The position numbers and the translations under genes were made by a program. DNA of 63,448 nt, from the NCBI GenBank assembly GCA_019459325.1, contig JAIBFA010000003.1, positions 1 to 63,448 on the forward strand, in the 5' to 3' direction. The notes beneath the pieces were generated by a model that made no database searches, was not told the origin of the DNA, and worked only from the letters and a program-made list of their open reading frames with translations. Numbering within the stretch: the stretch's first letter is position 1; every line of letters begins with the position of its first letter. Below are positions 54,870 through 62,701 of this stretch, in pieces. Origin of the DNA: Thiobacillus sp. Its GTDB lineage: Bacteria; Pseudomonadota; Gammaproteobacteria; Burkholderiales; Thiobacillaceae.

Positions 54870-55252
54870 GGCGTGTCTCCTAAAGGGAAGTCGTAGCTAC
54901 GTGGCGTTTGAGAGAACTCTCGCAGCGCGTCAATGCCGCGTATCTCGGCGTGCCCGCACCCTCTCTCCTACACCAACTGTTCCTTTGGGCAGCGTAGAGA
55001 CCGCGAGCCCTGAACTAAGCATAGGACGACAATCGAGCGTGCGCCACCGCACAAGGAGTCGCCGGCTTACCTGACAACGCCTGAGCAAGGGGAGTGCTAT
55101 GTGCACGGTGTCGTGCAGACTGCCTGTTTGGCGAGGAACAGTCCACAAATTGAAGGAATGTCTATGCTGGGATGGTTGGTTTCCGTCAACCGCGTCAAGC
55201 GGGCGCGGCTGAACGCCACGCCCGCTTGCTTGAATAAGAAAGGATCGTCCGC
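54870..55252. other. 383-bp divergent regulatory region (DUF3309 / folE)
   Basis: No supported gene. It contains the palindrome CGTAGCTACG near 54885 and the GTGCG-N4-CGCAC inverted repeat at 55039-55052, about 170 bp from the DUF3309 start and 200 bp from the folE start. Confidence 0.5.
55039..55052. promoter_or_regulatory. Inverted repeat GTGCG-CCAC-CGCAC
   Basis: Perfect 5-bp arms and the same CCAC loop as the csbD site, where the arms read GTACG and CGTAC. The paired base changes (A to G on one arm, T to C on the other) keep the dyad intact. Confidence 0.5.
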
Positions 55253-55864
55253 ATGGCTTCCACCCCACCTGACAAACCCTCCCGCAGTGACGCCGAAAAT
55301 GCGGTGCGCACCCTGATCCGATGGGCGGGCGACGACCCGGATCGCGAAGGCCTGCTCGACACCCCGGCGCGCGTCGTGCGGTCCTACGAGGAATTCTTCG
55401 CGGGGTATCTCGACGATCCGGTGCAGATTTTGTCGCGCACTTTCTCCGAAGTGGATGGTTACGACGAAATGATCGTCATGACCGACATCCGCTTCGAAAG
55501 CCATTGCGAGCACCACATGGTGCCCATCATCGGCAAGGCGCACGTTGCCTACCTCCCCGATCGCCGGGTGGTGGGCATCTCCAAGCTGGCCCGCCTGGTC
55601 GACATCTATGCCAAGCGCCTGCAGATTCAGGAAAGGATGACGGTGCAGATCGCCGATACGCTGAACGACGTGTTGCAACCGAAAGGCGTTGCGGTTGTGA
55701 TCGAGGCATCCCATCAATGCATGAGCACGCGCGGGGTACACAAAGTGGGTGCGGCCATGGTGACCAGCCGCATGCTGGGTGCCTTCCGCTCGGATAGTTC
55801 AACCCGGCGCGAGTTTCTGGCGATGCTCGGCCGAACGGGCGCGGGGCCGTTGAGCAATACCTGA
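55253..55864 (+). CDS. folE: GTP cyclohydrolase I
   Basis: 203 aa FolE1. Zinc ligands in [22 protein letters not shown] and [13 protein letters not shown]; active-site stretch [24 protein letters not shown]. Opens GTP to dihydroneopterin triphosphate for folate or other pterins. No other folate gene is nearby; the place among stress genes suggests a second, condition-specific copy. Confidence 0.96.
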   Translation: MASTPPDKPSRSDAENAVRTLIRWAGDDPDREGLLDTPARVVRSYEEFFAGYLDDPVQILSRTFSEVDGYDEMIVMTDIRFESHCEHHMVPIIGKAHVAYLPDRRVVGISKLARLVDIYAKRLQIQERMTVQIADTLNDVLQPKGVAVVIEASHQCMSTRGVHKVGAAMVTSRMLGAFRSDSSTRREFLAMLGRTGAGPLSNT

Positions 55865-55876
55865 GCGGATTGTCGC

Positions 55877-56191
55877 TCAGCGCGGTCCAACGCGTTGCTG
55901 ATGCGCTTGCAGCGCTGCGATTTCATCAAACAAATCCAGCGCCAGCGCCACGCCGGGCAGATTGATTTCCAGATCGAGGGTGAGCGACAAGGCCAGCCGT
56001 GCGCGATGCAGGGACGCACCGGTGAAACGCCAGTCTGCTGTGTCACCGATCGGCTCGAGCACTCCCTCCACGACCCAGGCGACCACGTGCTCCCGGGAGG
56101 CGCAACACGCCTGACACAAGTCTTCCAGTGTCAGCGGCATATCTTCTTCGACGATCAGGCCATGGAGGGATTGAATTTCTGTTGTGCTCAT
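55877..56191 (-). CDS. cbpM: Chaperone modulator CbpM
   Basis: 104 aa MerR-like helical protein: LTLEDLCQACCASREHVVAWVVEGVLEP and FTGASLHRARLALSLTLDLEINLPGVALALDL. CbpM binds and restrains the DnaJ-like CbpA and normally follows cbpA. Here the cbpA in front is only a 3' remnant, so CbpM has lost its local partner. Confidence 0.92.
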   Translation of the reverse strand: MSTTEIQSLHGLIVEEDMPLTLEDLCQACCASREHVVAWVVEGVLEPIGDTADWRFTGASLHRARLALSLTLDLEINLPGVALALDLFDEIAALQAHQQRVGPR

Positions 56192-56205
56192 GACGGATCA
56201 GCCTT

Positions 56206-56436
56206 TCATTGGCGCGCGCGCGTTGAAATCAAAGGCTTCGGCCATTGCGCGTAGGCCTCCTGCTCGTTTTCGCTGACGGCCGGTGGCAAGACGATTGTCA
56301 GCACAACGCATAGATCGCCGGGCACTGTGCCCGGAATGCCTTTGCCCCTCAGCCGCAGTTGCCGGTTTTGGCCGGTATCCAGATAATGCTGTGAGATCAG
56401 GCGCTGGCTAAATAATTGGCGAACTCCGGATTTCAA
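56206..56436 (-). pseudogene. cbpA: Truncated cbpA (3' end only)
   Basis: The last ~55 codons match the C-terminus of CbpA/DnaJ-type co-chaperones: LRLRGKGIPGTVPGDLCVVLTIVLPPA, then an end matching the family tail. The J domain, linker and first C-terminal domain are missing, and the 20 residues before the match are unrelated. Clear homology runs from about 56375 to 56206. It is in its usual place, 14 bp before cbpM. Confidence 0.8.
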
Positions 56437-56511
56437 CCTGAACCCATCAATCGCGGTAGGTTGGCTGTCCGGCCAACAACGTCACAACAGCGGATTGTCC
56501 GCGACTCTCGT

Positions 56512-56895
56512 TCAAAATGCCGTTCCGAAACCCTCATCCGTTTCCAGTCTAAGCGGAGGCAAGCCGGCGAGTTCATGAATAGGCATGAGCACCCCGCGCG
56601 TACCAGGCATGGCGTCAAACAACCTGTAAAGATATTTGCTGCCGCCTTTGGATTCGTATGCGTCTTCGAGGAAACGCATATGCTCATGCGCGGCAAGACA
56701 GTCGTGCGTCTTGCAGTCCTGCTGATAGTGTTCGATCAATGAATGGATCACGCCCAGGTGTTCGTCGGTCAGATCAAAGTTTCTGGCTGCAGCATTTTTC
56801 CTGACTGTTTGATCAAGCTCGTCTTGGGTCAAGTCTTTGACCGCGTCGTAAATCAGATCTTCATTTTCGGGTGCCGTGTCTTCTGCATTATTCAT
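56512..56895 (-). CDS. TusE/DsrC-family protein lacking the conserved cysteines
   Basis: 127 aa starting MNNAEDTAPENEDLIYD. The core matches the DsrC/TusE fold: FDLTDEHLGVIHSLIEHYQQD, then YLYRLFDAMPGTRGVLMPIHELAGLP. The C-terminal arm that should carry one or two catalytic Cys instead reads LRLETDEGFGTAF, so it cannot act as a normal sulfur relay. DsrC-like proteins without Cys are thought to be regulatory. The only Cys residues are internal (QQDCKTHDCLAAH). Confidence 0.82.
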   Translation of the reverse strand: MNNAEDTAPENEDLIYDAVKDLTQDELDQTVRKNAAARNFDLTDEHLGVIHSLIEHYQQDCKTHDCLAAHEHMRFLEDAYESKGGSKYLYRLFDAMPGTRGVLMPIHELAGLPPLRLETDEGFGTAF

Positions 56896-57009
56896 GATTG
56901 ATTTCCTTGATGGTTGATGTCGCGTAACCGGGTGCGGCCATTTTTTAGATCCTGAAGTGCGCCACCGGGCCAAGTCCCTGCTTCGAGACGGCGGCGCACA
57001 ATCGGGGCT

Positions 57010-57402
57010 CTATTCCGTCGTTTTGCCGTCGAAGTGTTCGTTGTCGGCCTCAGCCTCGTCGCGGGTGCGGTGGACCACGCCGTCGCGATGATTCGGCGGT
57101 GCATAAAGCGTATAGAGCTTCAGTGGAACGCTGCCGGTGTTGATGATGTTGTGATTCGCTCCCGCAGGAACGAGCACGGCAAAGCCCGCGCTGATCGCCG
57201 TGCGAACACCATCGAGAATGGCCTCGCCCGTCCCCTCTTCCACGCGAAAGAACTGATCGAGCGAGTGGATTTCCATCCCGATCTCTTCCTTCGGCTTCAG
57301 CGCCATGACAACCAGTTGGCAGTTCTTGGCCGTGTAAAGTACACGGCGAAATGCGTCATTCTCGACAGCAATGTCCTCGATGTTCTGTACAAAACCTTTC
57401 AT
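57010..57402 (-). CDS. Cupin-domain protein
   Basis: 130 aa single cupin. Motif 1 is seen as GMEIHSLDQFFRVEEGTGEA and motif 2 as VLVPAGANHNIINTG, so metal binding through His/Glu is likely. Function unknown; similar small cupins bind sugars or act as dioxygenases. Follows the alpha/beta hydrolase gene on the same strand with 23 bp between. Confidence 0.88.
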   Translation of the reverse strand: MKGFVQNIEDIAVENDAFRRVLYTAKNCQLVVMALKPKEEIGMEIHSLDQFFRVEEGTGEAILDGVRTAISAGFAVLVPAGANHNIINTGSVPLKLYTLYAPPNHRDGVVHRTRDEAEADNEHFDGKTTE

Positions 57403-57425
57403 GGTGGCGTCTCCAGTTAGTAGCT

Positions 57426-58250
57426 TCAGGTATTCAGGAATTCCAGCAGGTCGGCATTGAGCTGGTCTTTGTGCGTGTCCGCGAGACCGTGAGGGGCGCC
57501 CGGGTAGATTTTCAGAATCGCGTTTTTGACCAGCTTTGCCGAGTTGAGCGCCGCGGCGCCGATCGGCACGATCTGGTCGTCGTCGCCGTGGATGATCAGC
57601 GTGGGCACGTCGAACCGCTTGAGGTCTTCGGTGAAATCCGTTTCGGAAAACGCCTTGATGCTGTCGAAGGTGTTCTTGTGACCGGCCTGCATCCCCTGCA
57701 GCCAGAACGAGTCGATCATGCCCTGCGAGACCTTGGCACCCGGCCGGTTGGCGCCGAAGAACGGGCCGCTGGCGATATCCTGGTAGAGCTGCGAGCGGTC
57801 GGTCAGCGCACCCTGGCGAATCTCATCGAACTTTTCCATCGGCAGGCCATCGGGGTTGGCCGCCGTTTTCAGCATCAGCGGCGGGACGGCAGAAATCAGC
57901 GCGGCCTTGGCCAATCGCTTGGTGCCGTGGCGGCCGATATAGCGGGCCACTTCGCCGCCGCCCATTGAGAAGCCGATCAGCACGACATCTTTCAGGTCGA
58001 GCATTTCGATGAGCGCCGCGAGGTCGTCGGCAAAGGTGTCCATGTCGTTGCCAATCCAGGGCTGGCTCGAACGGCCATGGCCGCGCCGGTCATGGGCAAT
58101 ACAGCGATAGCCGTTGTCGGCCAGAAACAGCATCTGGGCCTCCCAGCTATCTGAACTGAGGGGCCAGCCGTGGCTGAACACGACAGGCTGTCCTGCGCCC
58201 CAGTCCTTGTAATAGATTTGCGTGCCGTCTTGCGTAGTGATCATGCTCAT
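57426..58250 (-). CDS. Alpha/beta hydrolase (arylesterase / non-heme haloperoxidase group)
   Basis: 274 aa. Oxyanion [14 protein letters not shown], nucleophile GFSMGGG, Asp in HGDDDQIVP and His in [10 protein letters not shown]. This pattern is of the cofactor-free haloperoxidase/esterase family, which can also make peracids. The frame start used is [18 protein letters not shown] at 58250. It sits between catalase and cupin genes, so an oxidative-stress role is plausible. Confidence 0.9.
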   Translation of the reverse strand: MSMITTQDGTQIYYKDWGAGQPVVFSHGWPLSSDSWEAQMLFLADNGYRCIAHDRRGHGRSSQPWIGNDMDTFADDLAALIEMLDLKDVVLIGFSMGGGEVARYIGRHGTKRLAKAALISAVPPLMLKTAANPDGLPMEKFDEIRQGALTDRSQLYQDIASGPFFGANRPGAKVSQGMIDSFWLQGMQAGHKNTFDSIKAFSETDFTEDLKRFDVPTLIIHGDDDQIVPIGAAALNSAKLVKNAILKIYPGAPHGLADTHKDQLNADLLEFLNT

Positions 58251-58343
58251 GGCTTTGCCTTTAATTTGATCAGCGGAGCGCTGCCCTCGCATCATCATCC
58301 AACGTCACCGCTCAGCTATCCCTCCTTTTCCAGCAGCGCTGTC

Positions 58344-58448
58344 TCAGGTGCACCCACGCAGGAGATACAACACCAGCAAGATCGGGATCGGAATTCCCAC
58401 AAGCCAAAGCAGAATCCACCCTATCTTTCCTTCTTCTTTGTTACGCAT
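58344..58448 (-). CDS. Small membrane protein
   Basis: 34 aa: MRNKEEGKIGWILLWLVGIP, then IPILLVLYLLRGCT. One or two membrane helices after a charged N-terminus. Preceded by AAGGAA. It follows katE by 53 bp on the same strand; similar short proteins often accompany catalase and CsbD genes. Function unknown. Confidence 0.65.
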   Translation of the reverse strand: MRNKEEGKIGWILLWLVGIPIPILLVLYLLRGCT

Positions 58449-58501
58449 AGCGCTTCCTTTCTTTCAGAGTTGGCGTTTTTTCCTGATTTCTTACATTTCT
58501 T

Positions 58502-60613
58502 TTATGCCAAAGTTCGAACCGACTTTTCCCGGTCCCATTGGCGCGTTTTTGCCGCAGCAATAAATGCTTTCCTGTCGTTGGCATCCACGACGCCCGCGTC
58601 CTGTCCGACATTCGCTTTTTGCAGCAGCGCCTGGCCGCCCTGGTCGACGGCGATGGCCTTGAGGTGGCCGAACGCATCGCGCACGAAGTCGATCGCGGCG
58701 CCTTCCATCGACAGGGCTTTTGCGCCCTTGTCGGAGAGGATGACAGCGACGGCGTCGAACAGTACGGAAGGCGTACCCGCCAGCTGTCCGTCCGCCGCCA
58801 GCATCGAGCCATCGGCCAGCTTCGCGCCGCCCACTTTGGGCGCGATGATCTTCACGCTGGCGCCTGCATCGGTCGCAGCCTTTTTGATCTTTCTGATGGC
58901 CTCGCCGTCCGAGCCGTCCGCAATGAGGATGCCGACCGCGCGCCCCATCAGCGTGTCCTTCATCTTGCCGATGATCTGCAGGGCGGGCGATGGCGGCTGC
59001 TTCTTCACCGGCGCTGCGGCCACCGGCGGCGCGGGCATGCTGTCGAACCCAAGCCCTGCGGCGACACGCTTGGCGAGGTCTTTTTCAATATGGATCAGGT
59101 GGCCGACCATGGTTTCGCGGATGTGCAGATGCTCGACCTTGGACAGCTCGAACACCAGGGCCGAGGCGAGGTGAGCCTGCTCGTACGCGGTCTGGCTGAG
59201 ATAGAACTGCCGCGCCTGGCTGTAGTGGTCGGCGAAGCTCTCGGCGCGGATGCGGCCTTTCTCGCCGGTTTCCGTGATTGCGGCGCTATGAAAGCCCTTG
59301 GGCGTTTCGCGCGGCGAGGTGTCGGACAGGGAGTTGGGCTCATAGGCAACCCGGCCTACCGGCTGCGCCATCTGCATGTGGCCGTCGCGCTGGAGGTTGG
59401 CGAACGGGCACTTGGGTGCGTTGACCGGGATCTGATGGAAGTTGGGCGAACCCAGGCGCGAAAGCTGGGTGTCGAGATAGGAGAACAGGCGGCCCTGCAG
59501 CAGCGGATCGTTCGAGAAATCGATGCCCGGCACCACATGAGACGGGCAGTACGCCACCTGTTCGGTTTCGGCGAAGAAATTGTTCGGCCAGCGATCCAGC
59601 ACCATGCGGCCGATCACTTTCAGCGGAACCAGTTCTTCGGGAATCAGCTTGGTGGCGTCCAGATGATCGAACGGAAAGCTATCCGCCTGCTCCTGCGTGA
59701 AAAGCTGCACCGCGAATTCCCACTCGGGGAAATTACCCGCCGCGATGGCGTCGAACATATCGCGGCGGTGGAAATCCGGATCGGCGCCGGTAATCTTGAC
59801 GGTCTCATCCCAGATGGTGGACTGCAGGCCGAGCTTGGGACGCCAGTGGAATTTGACGAACGTCGATTCGCCGGCGGCGTTGATCAAACGGAAACTGTGC
59901 ACGCCGAAGGCTTCGATCATCCGCAGCGAACGCGGAATCGTGCGGTCCGACATAATCCACATCACCATATGCATGGATTCCGGCGTGAGCGAGATGAAAT
60001 CCCAGAAGGTGTCGTGCGCGGTCGCCGACTGCGGAAAGCCGCGGTCGGGCTCCATCTTGACGGCATGGATGATGTCGGGGAATTTGATGGCGTCCTGAAT
60101 GAAAAAAACCGGGATGTTGTTGCCGACCAGATCCCAGTTGCCTTCCTTGGTGTAGAACTTGACGGCAAACCCGCGCACATCGCGCGGGGTATCAACCGAG
60201 CCCGCGCCCCCTGCGACGGTCGATATGCGCGTAAACACGGGCGTTTTCTCGCCGACCTCGGTGAGGATTCTGGCGCTGGTGTATTGCTTCAACGAGGCGG
60301 TCAGCTCGAAGTATCCATGCACGCCCGTTGCTCGCGCGTGAACGATACGCTCGGGAATTCGTTCGTGATCGAAATGGGTGATCTTCTCACGCAGGATGAA
60401 ATCCTCCAGCAGCGTGGGGCCCCGCGGGCTGGCCCGGAGCGAGTTCTGATTATCGGAAAGTGCGACGCCCTGGTTGGTGGTGAGCGCCGGATGCCCGCCC
60501 CCCGCGACCTGATGCAGCTCACCACCGGCTGCCTGGTGTGTGCCTTTGGCCGGAGTGGAGCCTTTTTCCGGTTTGCGTTTTCCAGAATTACCCGTTGTCT
60601 TTGCTTTGCTCAT
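58502..60613 (-). CDS. katE: Catalase HPII (large-subunit clade 2) with C-terminal PfpI-like domain
   Basis: 703 aa. Catalytic His in [15 protein letters not shown], Asn in [14 protein letters not shown] and heme-ligand Tyr in [18 protein letters not shown]. The last 150 residues ([17 protein letters not shown]) form the flavodoxin/DJ-1-like domain of large catalases. The N-terminal 50 residues are Lys/Gly-rich. Start [18 protein letters not shown] at 60613. Its leader holds a hairpin, and an inverted repeat lies 200 bp upstream. Confidence 0.96.
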   Translation of the reverse strand: MSKAKTTGNSGKRKPEKGSTPAKGTHQAAGGELHQVAGGGHPALTTNQGVALSDNQNSLRASPRGPTLLEDFILREKITHFDHERIPERIVHARATGVHGYFELTASLKQYTSARILTEVGEKTPVFTRISTVAGGAGSVDTPRDVRGFAVKFYTKEGNWDLVGNNIPVFFIQDAIKFPDIIHAVKMEPDRGFPQSATAHDTFWDFISLTPESMHMVMWIMSDRTIPRSLRMIEAFGVHSFRLINAAGESTFVKFHWRPKLGLQSTIWDETVKITGADPDFHRRDMFDAIAAGNFPEWEFAVQLFTQEQADSFPFDHLDATKLIPEELVPLKVIGRMVLDRWPNNFFAETEQVAYCPSHVVPGIDFSNDPLLQGRLFSYLDTQLSRLGSPNFHQIPVNAPKCPFANLQRDGHMQMAQPVGRVAYEPNSLSDTSPRETPKGFHSAAITETGEKGRIRAESFADHYSQARQFYLSQTAYEQAHLASALVFELSKVEHLHIRETMVGHLIHIEKDLAKRVAAGLGFDSMPAPPVAAAPVKKQPPSPALQIIGKMKDTLMGRAVGILIADGSDGEAIRKIKKAATDAGASVKIIAPKVGGAKLADGSMLAADGQLAGTPSVLFDAVAVILSDKGAKALSMEGAAIDFVRDAFGHLKAIAVDQGGQALLQKANVGQDAGVVDANDRKAFIAAAKTRQWDREKSVRTLA

Positions 60614-60727
60614 GATCGATCTCCTGGGTGAGTCACGTCGGCCTACCCGCTGTCGGCGGGTGACGTGTAAAGATGTGTCCGAGTCGGAGTTAGTTATAGG
60701 ACGATTTTTGACAAGCCGCACCGGATC

Positions 60728-60754
60728 AAACAGCGTGTTTTTTTCCCGCTGTTT
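60728..60754. other. Hairpin in the katE leader
   Basis: AAACAGCG, 11-base loop with a T-run, CGCTGTTT: a perfect 8-bp stem about 120 bp upstream of katE. It could be a regulatory stem in the leader; no T-run follows it on the minus strand. Confidence 0.4.
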
Positions 60755-60816
60755 GGTGGTCACAAATGAATGTGCTTGTCACCGCTTCACCTTAGGCAGG
60801 CATAGCACATGCGTCT

Positions 60817-60830
60817 GTACGCTGGCGTAC
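60817..60830. promoter_or_regulatory. Inverted repeat GTACG-CTGG-CGTAC upstream of katE
   Basis: Read on the katE strand, it is followed by AGACGC, as in the csbD site (AGACGG): 18 of 20 bases agree between the two. About 200 bp before the katE start. Confidence 0.6.
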
Positions 60831-60848
60831 ACCCGAAAATATTGAATC

Positions 60849-61122
60849 TTGAGTACGCTGAAGGTGTCAGACGCTGTTCAAGGAAAACCTGAATCCGCCA
60901 CAACCGACCGCATCGAACCGGAAGCGAAAAACGCATGCCCGGATGACGCGCCGGCGCCGACCGTCAGCGAGGGATCACTGGTGTTCAAGGAACATCTGGA
61001 ACGGCTCTCGGAACTGGTGCTCATCCTGTTGATTGGCGGCACGCTGTTTCTCGACTCCTGGAGCTGGCGAGCCGCTGATGAGCCGCTTCAAGCGGTACCG
61101 CAGGGGTCTGTCAACGCCATGA
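60849..61122 (+). pseudogene. Cation/proton antiporter (CPA1-like) remnant 1
   Basis: An open frame of 105 codons contains a stretch typical of the middle of CPA1 antiporters (VFKEHLERLSELVLILLIGG, then TLFLDSWSWR). After that the +1 frame carries a C-terminus-like end (EPLMSRFKRYRRGLSTP and a stop at 61120). This looks like an antiporter gene with a large internal deletion. The upstream 40 residues are unrelated. Family assignment is from memory of the pattern. Confidence 0.45.
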
Positions 61123-61157
61123 GTGTTCTCACCGTTGCCATGCCGTACAAATACCCA

Positions 61158-61204
61158 CCTGAGTAGACGACTCGCCTTGCACTTTCATCGGCAAGTTCTA
61201 TAAA
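61158..61204 (+). promoter_or_regulatory. Promoter module copy 1 (upstream of csbD)
   Basis: TTGCAC (61177-61182), 16-bp spacer, TATAAA (61199-61204), preceded by CCTGAGTAGACGACTCGCC. It matches copy 2 over about 50 bp. Confidence 0.5.
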
Positions 61205-61318
61205 AACTATCCGGGTGATCATCACTCCCCCCTGTTACGCGAGGTGAACAAGCGGTGCAAAGTCGGCGACAAAGGGGGAACAGAAGTGCGACGTATGTCT
61301 GCACTTCATCGCCGAGTC

Positions 61319-61332
61319 GTACGCCACCGTAC
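61319..61332. promoter_or_regulatory. Inverted repeat GTACG-CCAC-CGTAC upstream of csbD
   Basis: Followed by AGACGG. It lies directly before promoter copy 2 and about 190 bp before the csbD start. Confidence 0.6.
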
Positions 61333-61340
61333 AGACGGCG

Positions 61341-61394
61341 CCTGAGTAGGCGACTAGCCTTGAACTTTAATCGGACGCTTCTATAAAAGCGTCC
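61341..61394 (+). promoter_or_regulatory. Promoter module copy 2 (csbD)
   Basis: CCTGAGTAGGCGACTAGCC, then TTGAAC (61360-61365), 16-bp spacer and TATAAA (61382-61387). The -10 lies in the loop of a hairpin: GGACGCTT (61373-61380) pairs with AAGCGTCC (61387-61394). Confidence 0.55.
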
Positions 61395-61518
61395 AGTCGG
61401 TCGCCGGTCCTTCCCTTCTGCTGCGCTCGCAGGTGCGCATGCAGCGGACGGTGGGCTGGAACAGTGGATGCCCAACTGGCAATTCCGCCAGTCGGAACCC
61501 AAACTCAAGGAGATTGAA

Positions 61519-61731
61519 ATGGACTGGAATATCGTGGAAGGCAACTGGAAGCAGTTCAAGGGCAAGGTAAAAACACAGTGGGGCAAGCTTACCGACGATC
61601 ACCTCGACGTGATTGCCGGCAAGCGCGATCAGCTCGCGGGCAAGATCCAGGAGAGCTACGGCGTCACGAAGGACGAAGCCGAGAAGCAGATCAAGGACTT
61701 TGAAGAGCGCAACAAGGACGAACGCCCCTAG
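61519..61731 (+). CDS. csbD: CsbD-family stress protein
   Basis: 70 aa: MDWNIVEGNWKQFKGKVKTQ, GKLTDDHLDVIAGKRDQLAG and GVTKDEAEKQIKDFE, the full CsbD pattern. Small, charged, abundant stress protein of unknown mechanism. AAGGAG is at the right distance before the ATG. Preceded by a duplicated promoter module. Confidence 0.95.
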   Translation: MDWNIVEGNWKQFKGKVKTQWGKLTDDHLDVIAGKRDQLAGKIQESYGVTKDEAEKQIKDFEERNKDERP

Positions 61732-61738
61732 TGTTCAG

Positions 61739-61767
61739 CCTGACGCTGCGCTATGCACCGCGTCAGG
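61739..61767 (+). terminator. Hairpin after csbD
   Basis: CCTGACGC, 13-base loop, GCGTCAGG: a perfect 8-bp stem just after the csbD stop. No T-run follows. Confidence 0.5.
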
Positions 61768-61858
61768 TCGCCGGGTTGTAGTGCGCGGCATCGGCTCACC
61801 GTACTGCCATCCAGCACGGTCTTCCAAACGGCGCGGCAGGCCCTAGGAGCGCTGAGCC

Positions 61859-61974
61859 AGTGACGCTCATTGCAGTAACCCTGTGCATCCTGGGTTCATC
61901 GAACCAGCATCAAGCCGCTGATGAGCCATTTCTGGCGTTACCGCAAGCATCTGCCAACGTAATGCATGCCCGAT
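61859..61974 (+). pseudogene. Cation/proton antiporter (CPA1-like) C-terminal remnant 2
   Basis: One frame reads VTLIAVTLCIL; after a shift near 61892 the next reads VHRTSIKPLMSHFWRYRKHL and then PT and a stop. Joined, these look like the last helix and tail of a CPA1 antiporter. The end is about 77 percent identical in DNA over 56 bp to the end of remnant 1. Confidence 0.45.
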
Positions 61975-62057
61975 GCAAGGGGTGCCAATAGCATGCTTTT
62001 CACCCCGAATGGTGCGGTAACGATTCAGTCAAAACCATTGATCCACCGCGAGACCTT

Positions 62058-62108
62058 CGAAATGCGGTGCACACTCTCATCCGCTGGGCCGGGCTTGAGC
62101 GCCGCTGA
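62058..62108 (+). pseudogene. Possible folE fragment
   Basis: One frame reads NAVHTLIRWAG, against [11 protein letters not shown] near the start of FolE at 55253. The DNA agrees at about 29 of 35 bases. The match ends after the Gly, and a stop follows six codons later. The rest of 61732-62137 holds only the csbD hairpin and antiporter remnant 2. Confidence 0.35.
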
Positions 62109-62137
62109 ACGACTTTAGTCATTGTCTGGGGACCCCC

Positions 62138-62701
62138 GTGGCGGAATATCACTTGCTGACAATCTGGCGCATCAAAGCGCCGCTGGAGGAGGTGTACACA
62201 GCCATCCACAATTCACCGCGCTGGCCGGACTGGTGGCCGGGCGTGCTGAAAGTGGAGGAGGTTGCGGCCGGTGATACCTATGGGATCAACAGCGTCCTGC
62301 GGTATGCCTGGCAGGGTCGATTGCCTTACCGAATGGTGTTCGAGGTGCGCGCCACCCGCATCGAAAAGTGCGTGGCCATCGAGGGGGCCGTCCAGGGTGA
62401 CCTCGAAGGGGTCGGCCGCTGGCATTTCAGCAACGAGGGCGAGGTCAGCGTCGTCCGTTACGAGTGGCATGTCCACAGCACCCGGTGGTGGATGAACCTG
62501 ATCGCTCCGTTTGCCCGCTCGATATTTATTCGTAACCACGGGGACCTCATGCGGCAGGGTGCGGAAGGCCTCGCGGGCTGGCTGGGTGCGCGCCGGGTGA
62601 GCGAGGAAAACATCGATTTGATGGCGGAAACCGCCCCGCCCGCGGCAACGCTCGGTGGGATCGATCCGGAACCCCGGGCACCCCGAGAGCGCAGTTCATG
62701 A
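62138..62701 (+). CDS. SRPBCC-fold (polyketide cyclase-like) protein
   Basis: 187 aa from the GTG at 62138. START/SRPBCC pattern: TIWRIKAPLEEVYTAIHNSPRWPDWWPGV and GVGRWHFSNEGEVSVVRYEWHVHST. The fold binds hydrophobic ligands. The last 30 residues are Pro/Ala-rich. Its stop overlaps the start of the next gene (ATGA), so it works with the quinone-reductase-like protein. Confidence 0.85.
   Translation: MAEYHLLTIWRIKAPLEEVYTAIHNSPRWPDWWPGVLKVEEVAAGDTYGINSVLRYAWQGRLPYRMVFEVRATRIEKCVAIEGAVQGDLEGVGRWHFSNEGEVSVVRYEWHVHSTRWWMNLIAPFARSIFIRNHGDLMRQGAEGLAGWLGARRVSEENIDLMAETAPPAATLGGIDPEPRAPRERSS

Noticed and set aside
56900..57000. Another stress-motif site (GTGCGCCACCG near 56957)
   Set aside because: The second arm is missing (GGGCC instead of CGCAC), so it is not a dyad.
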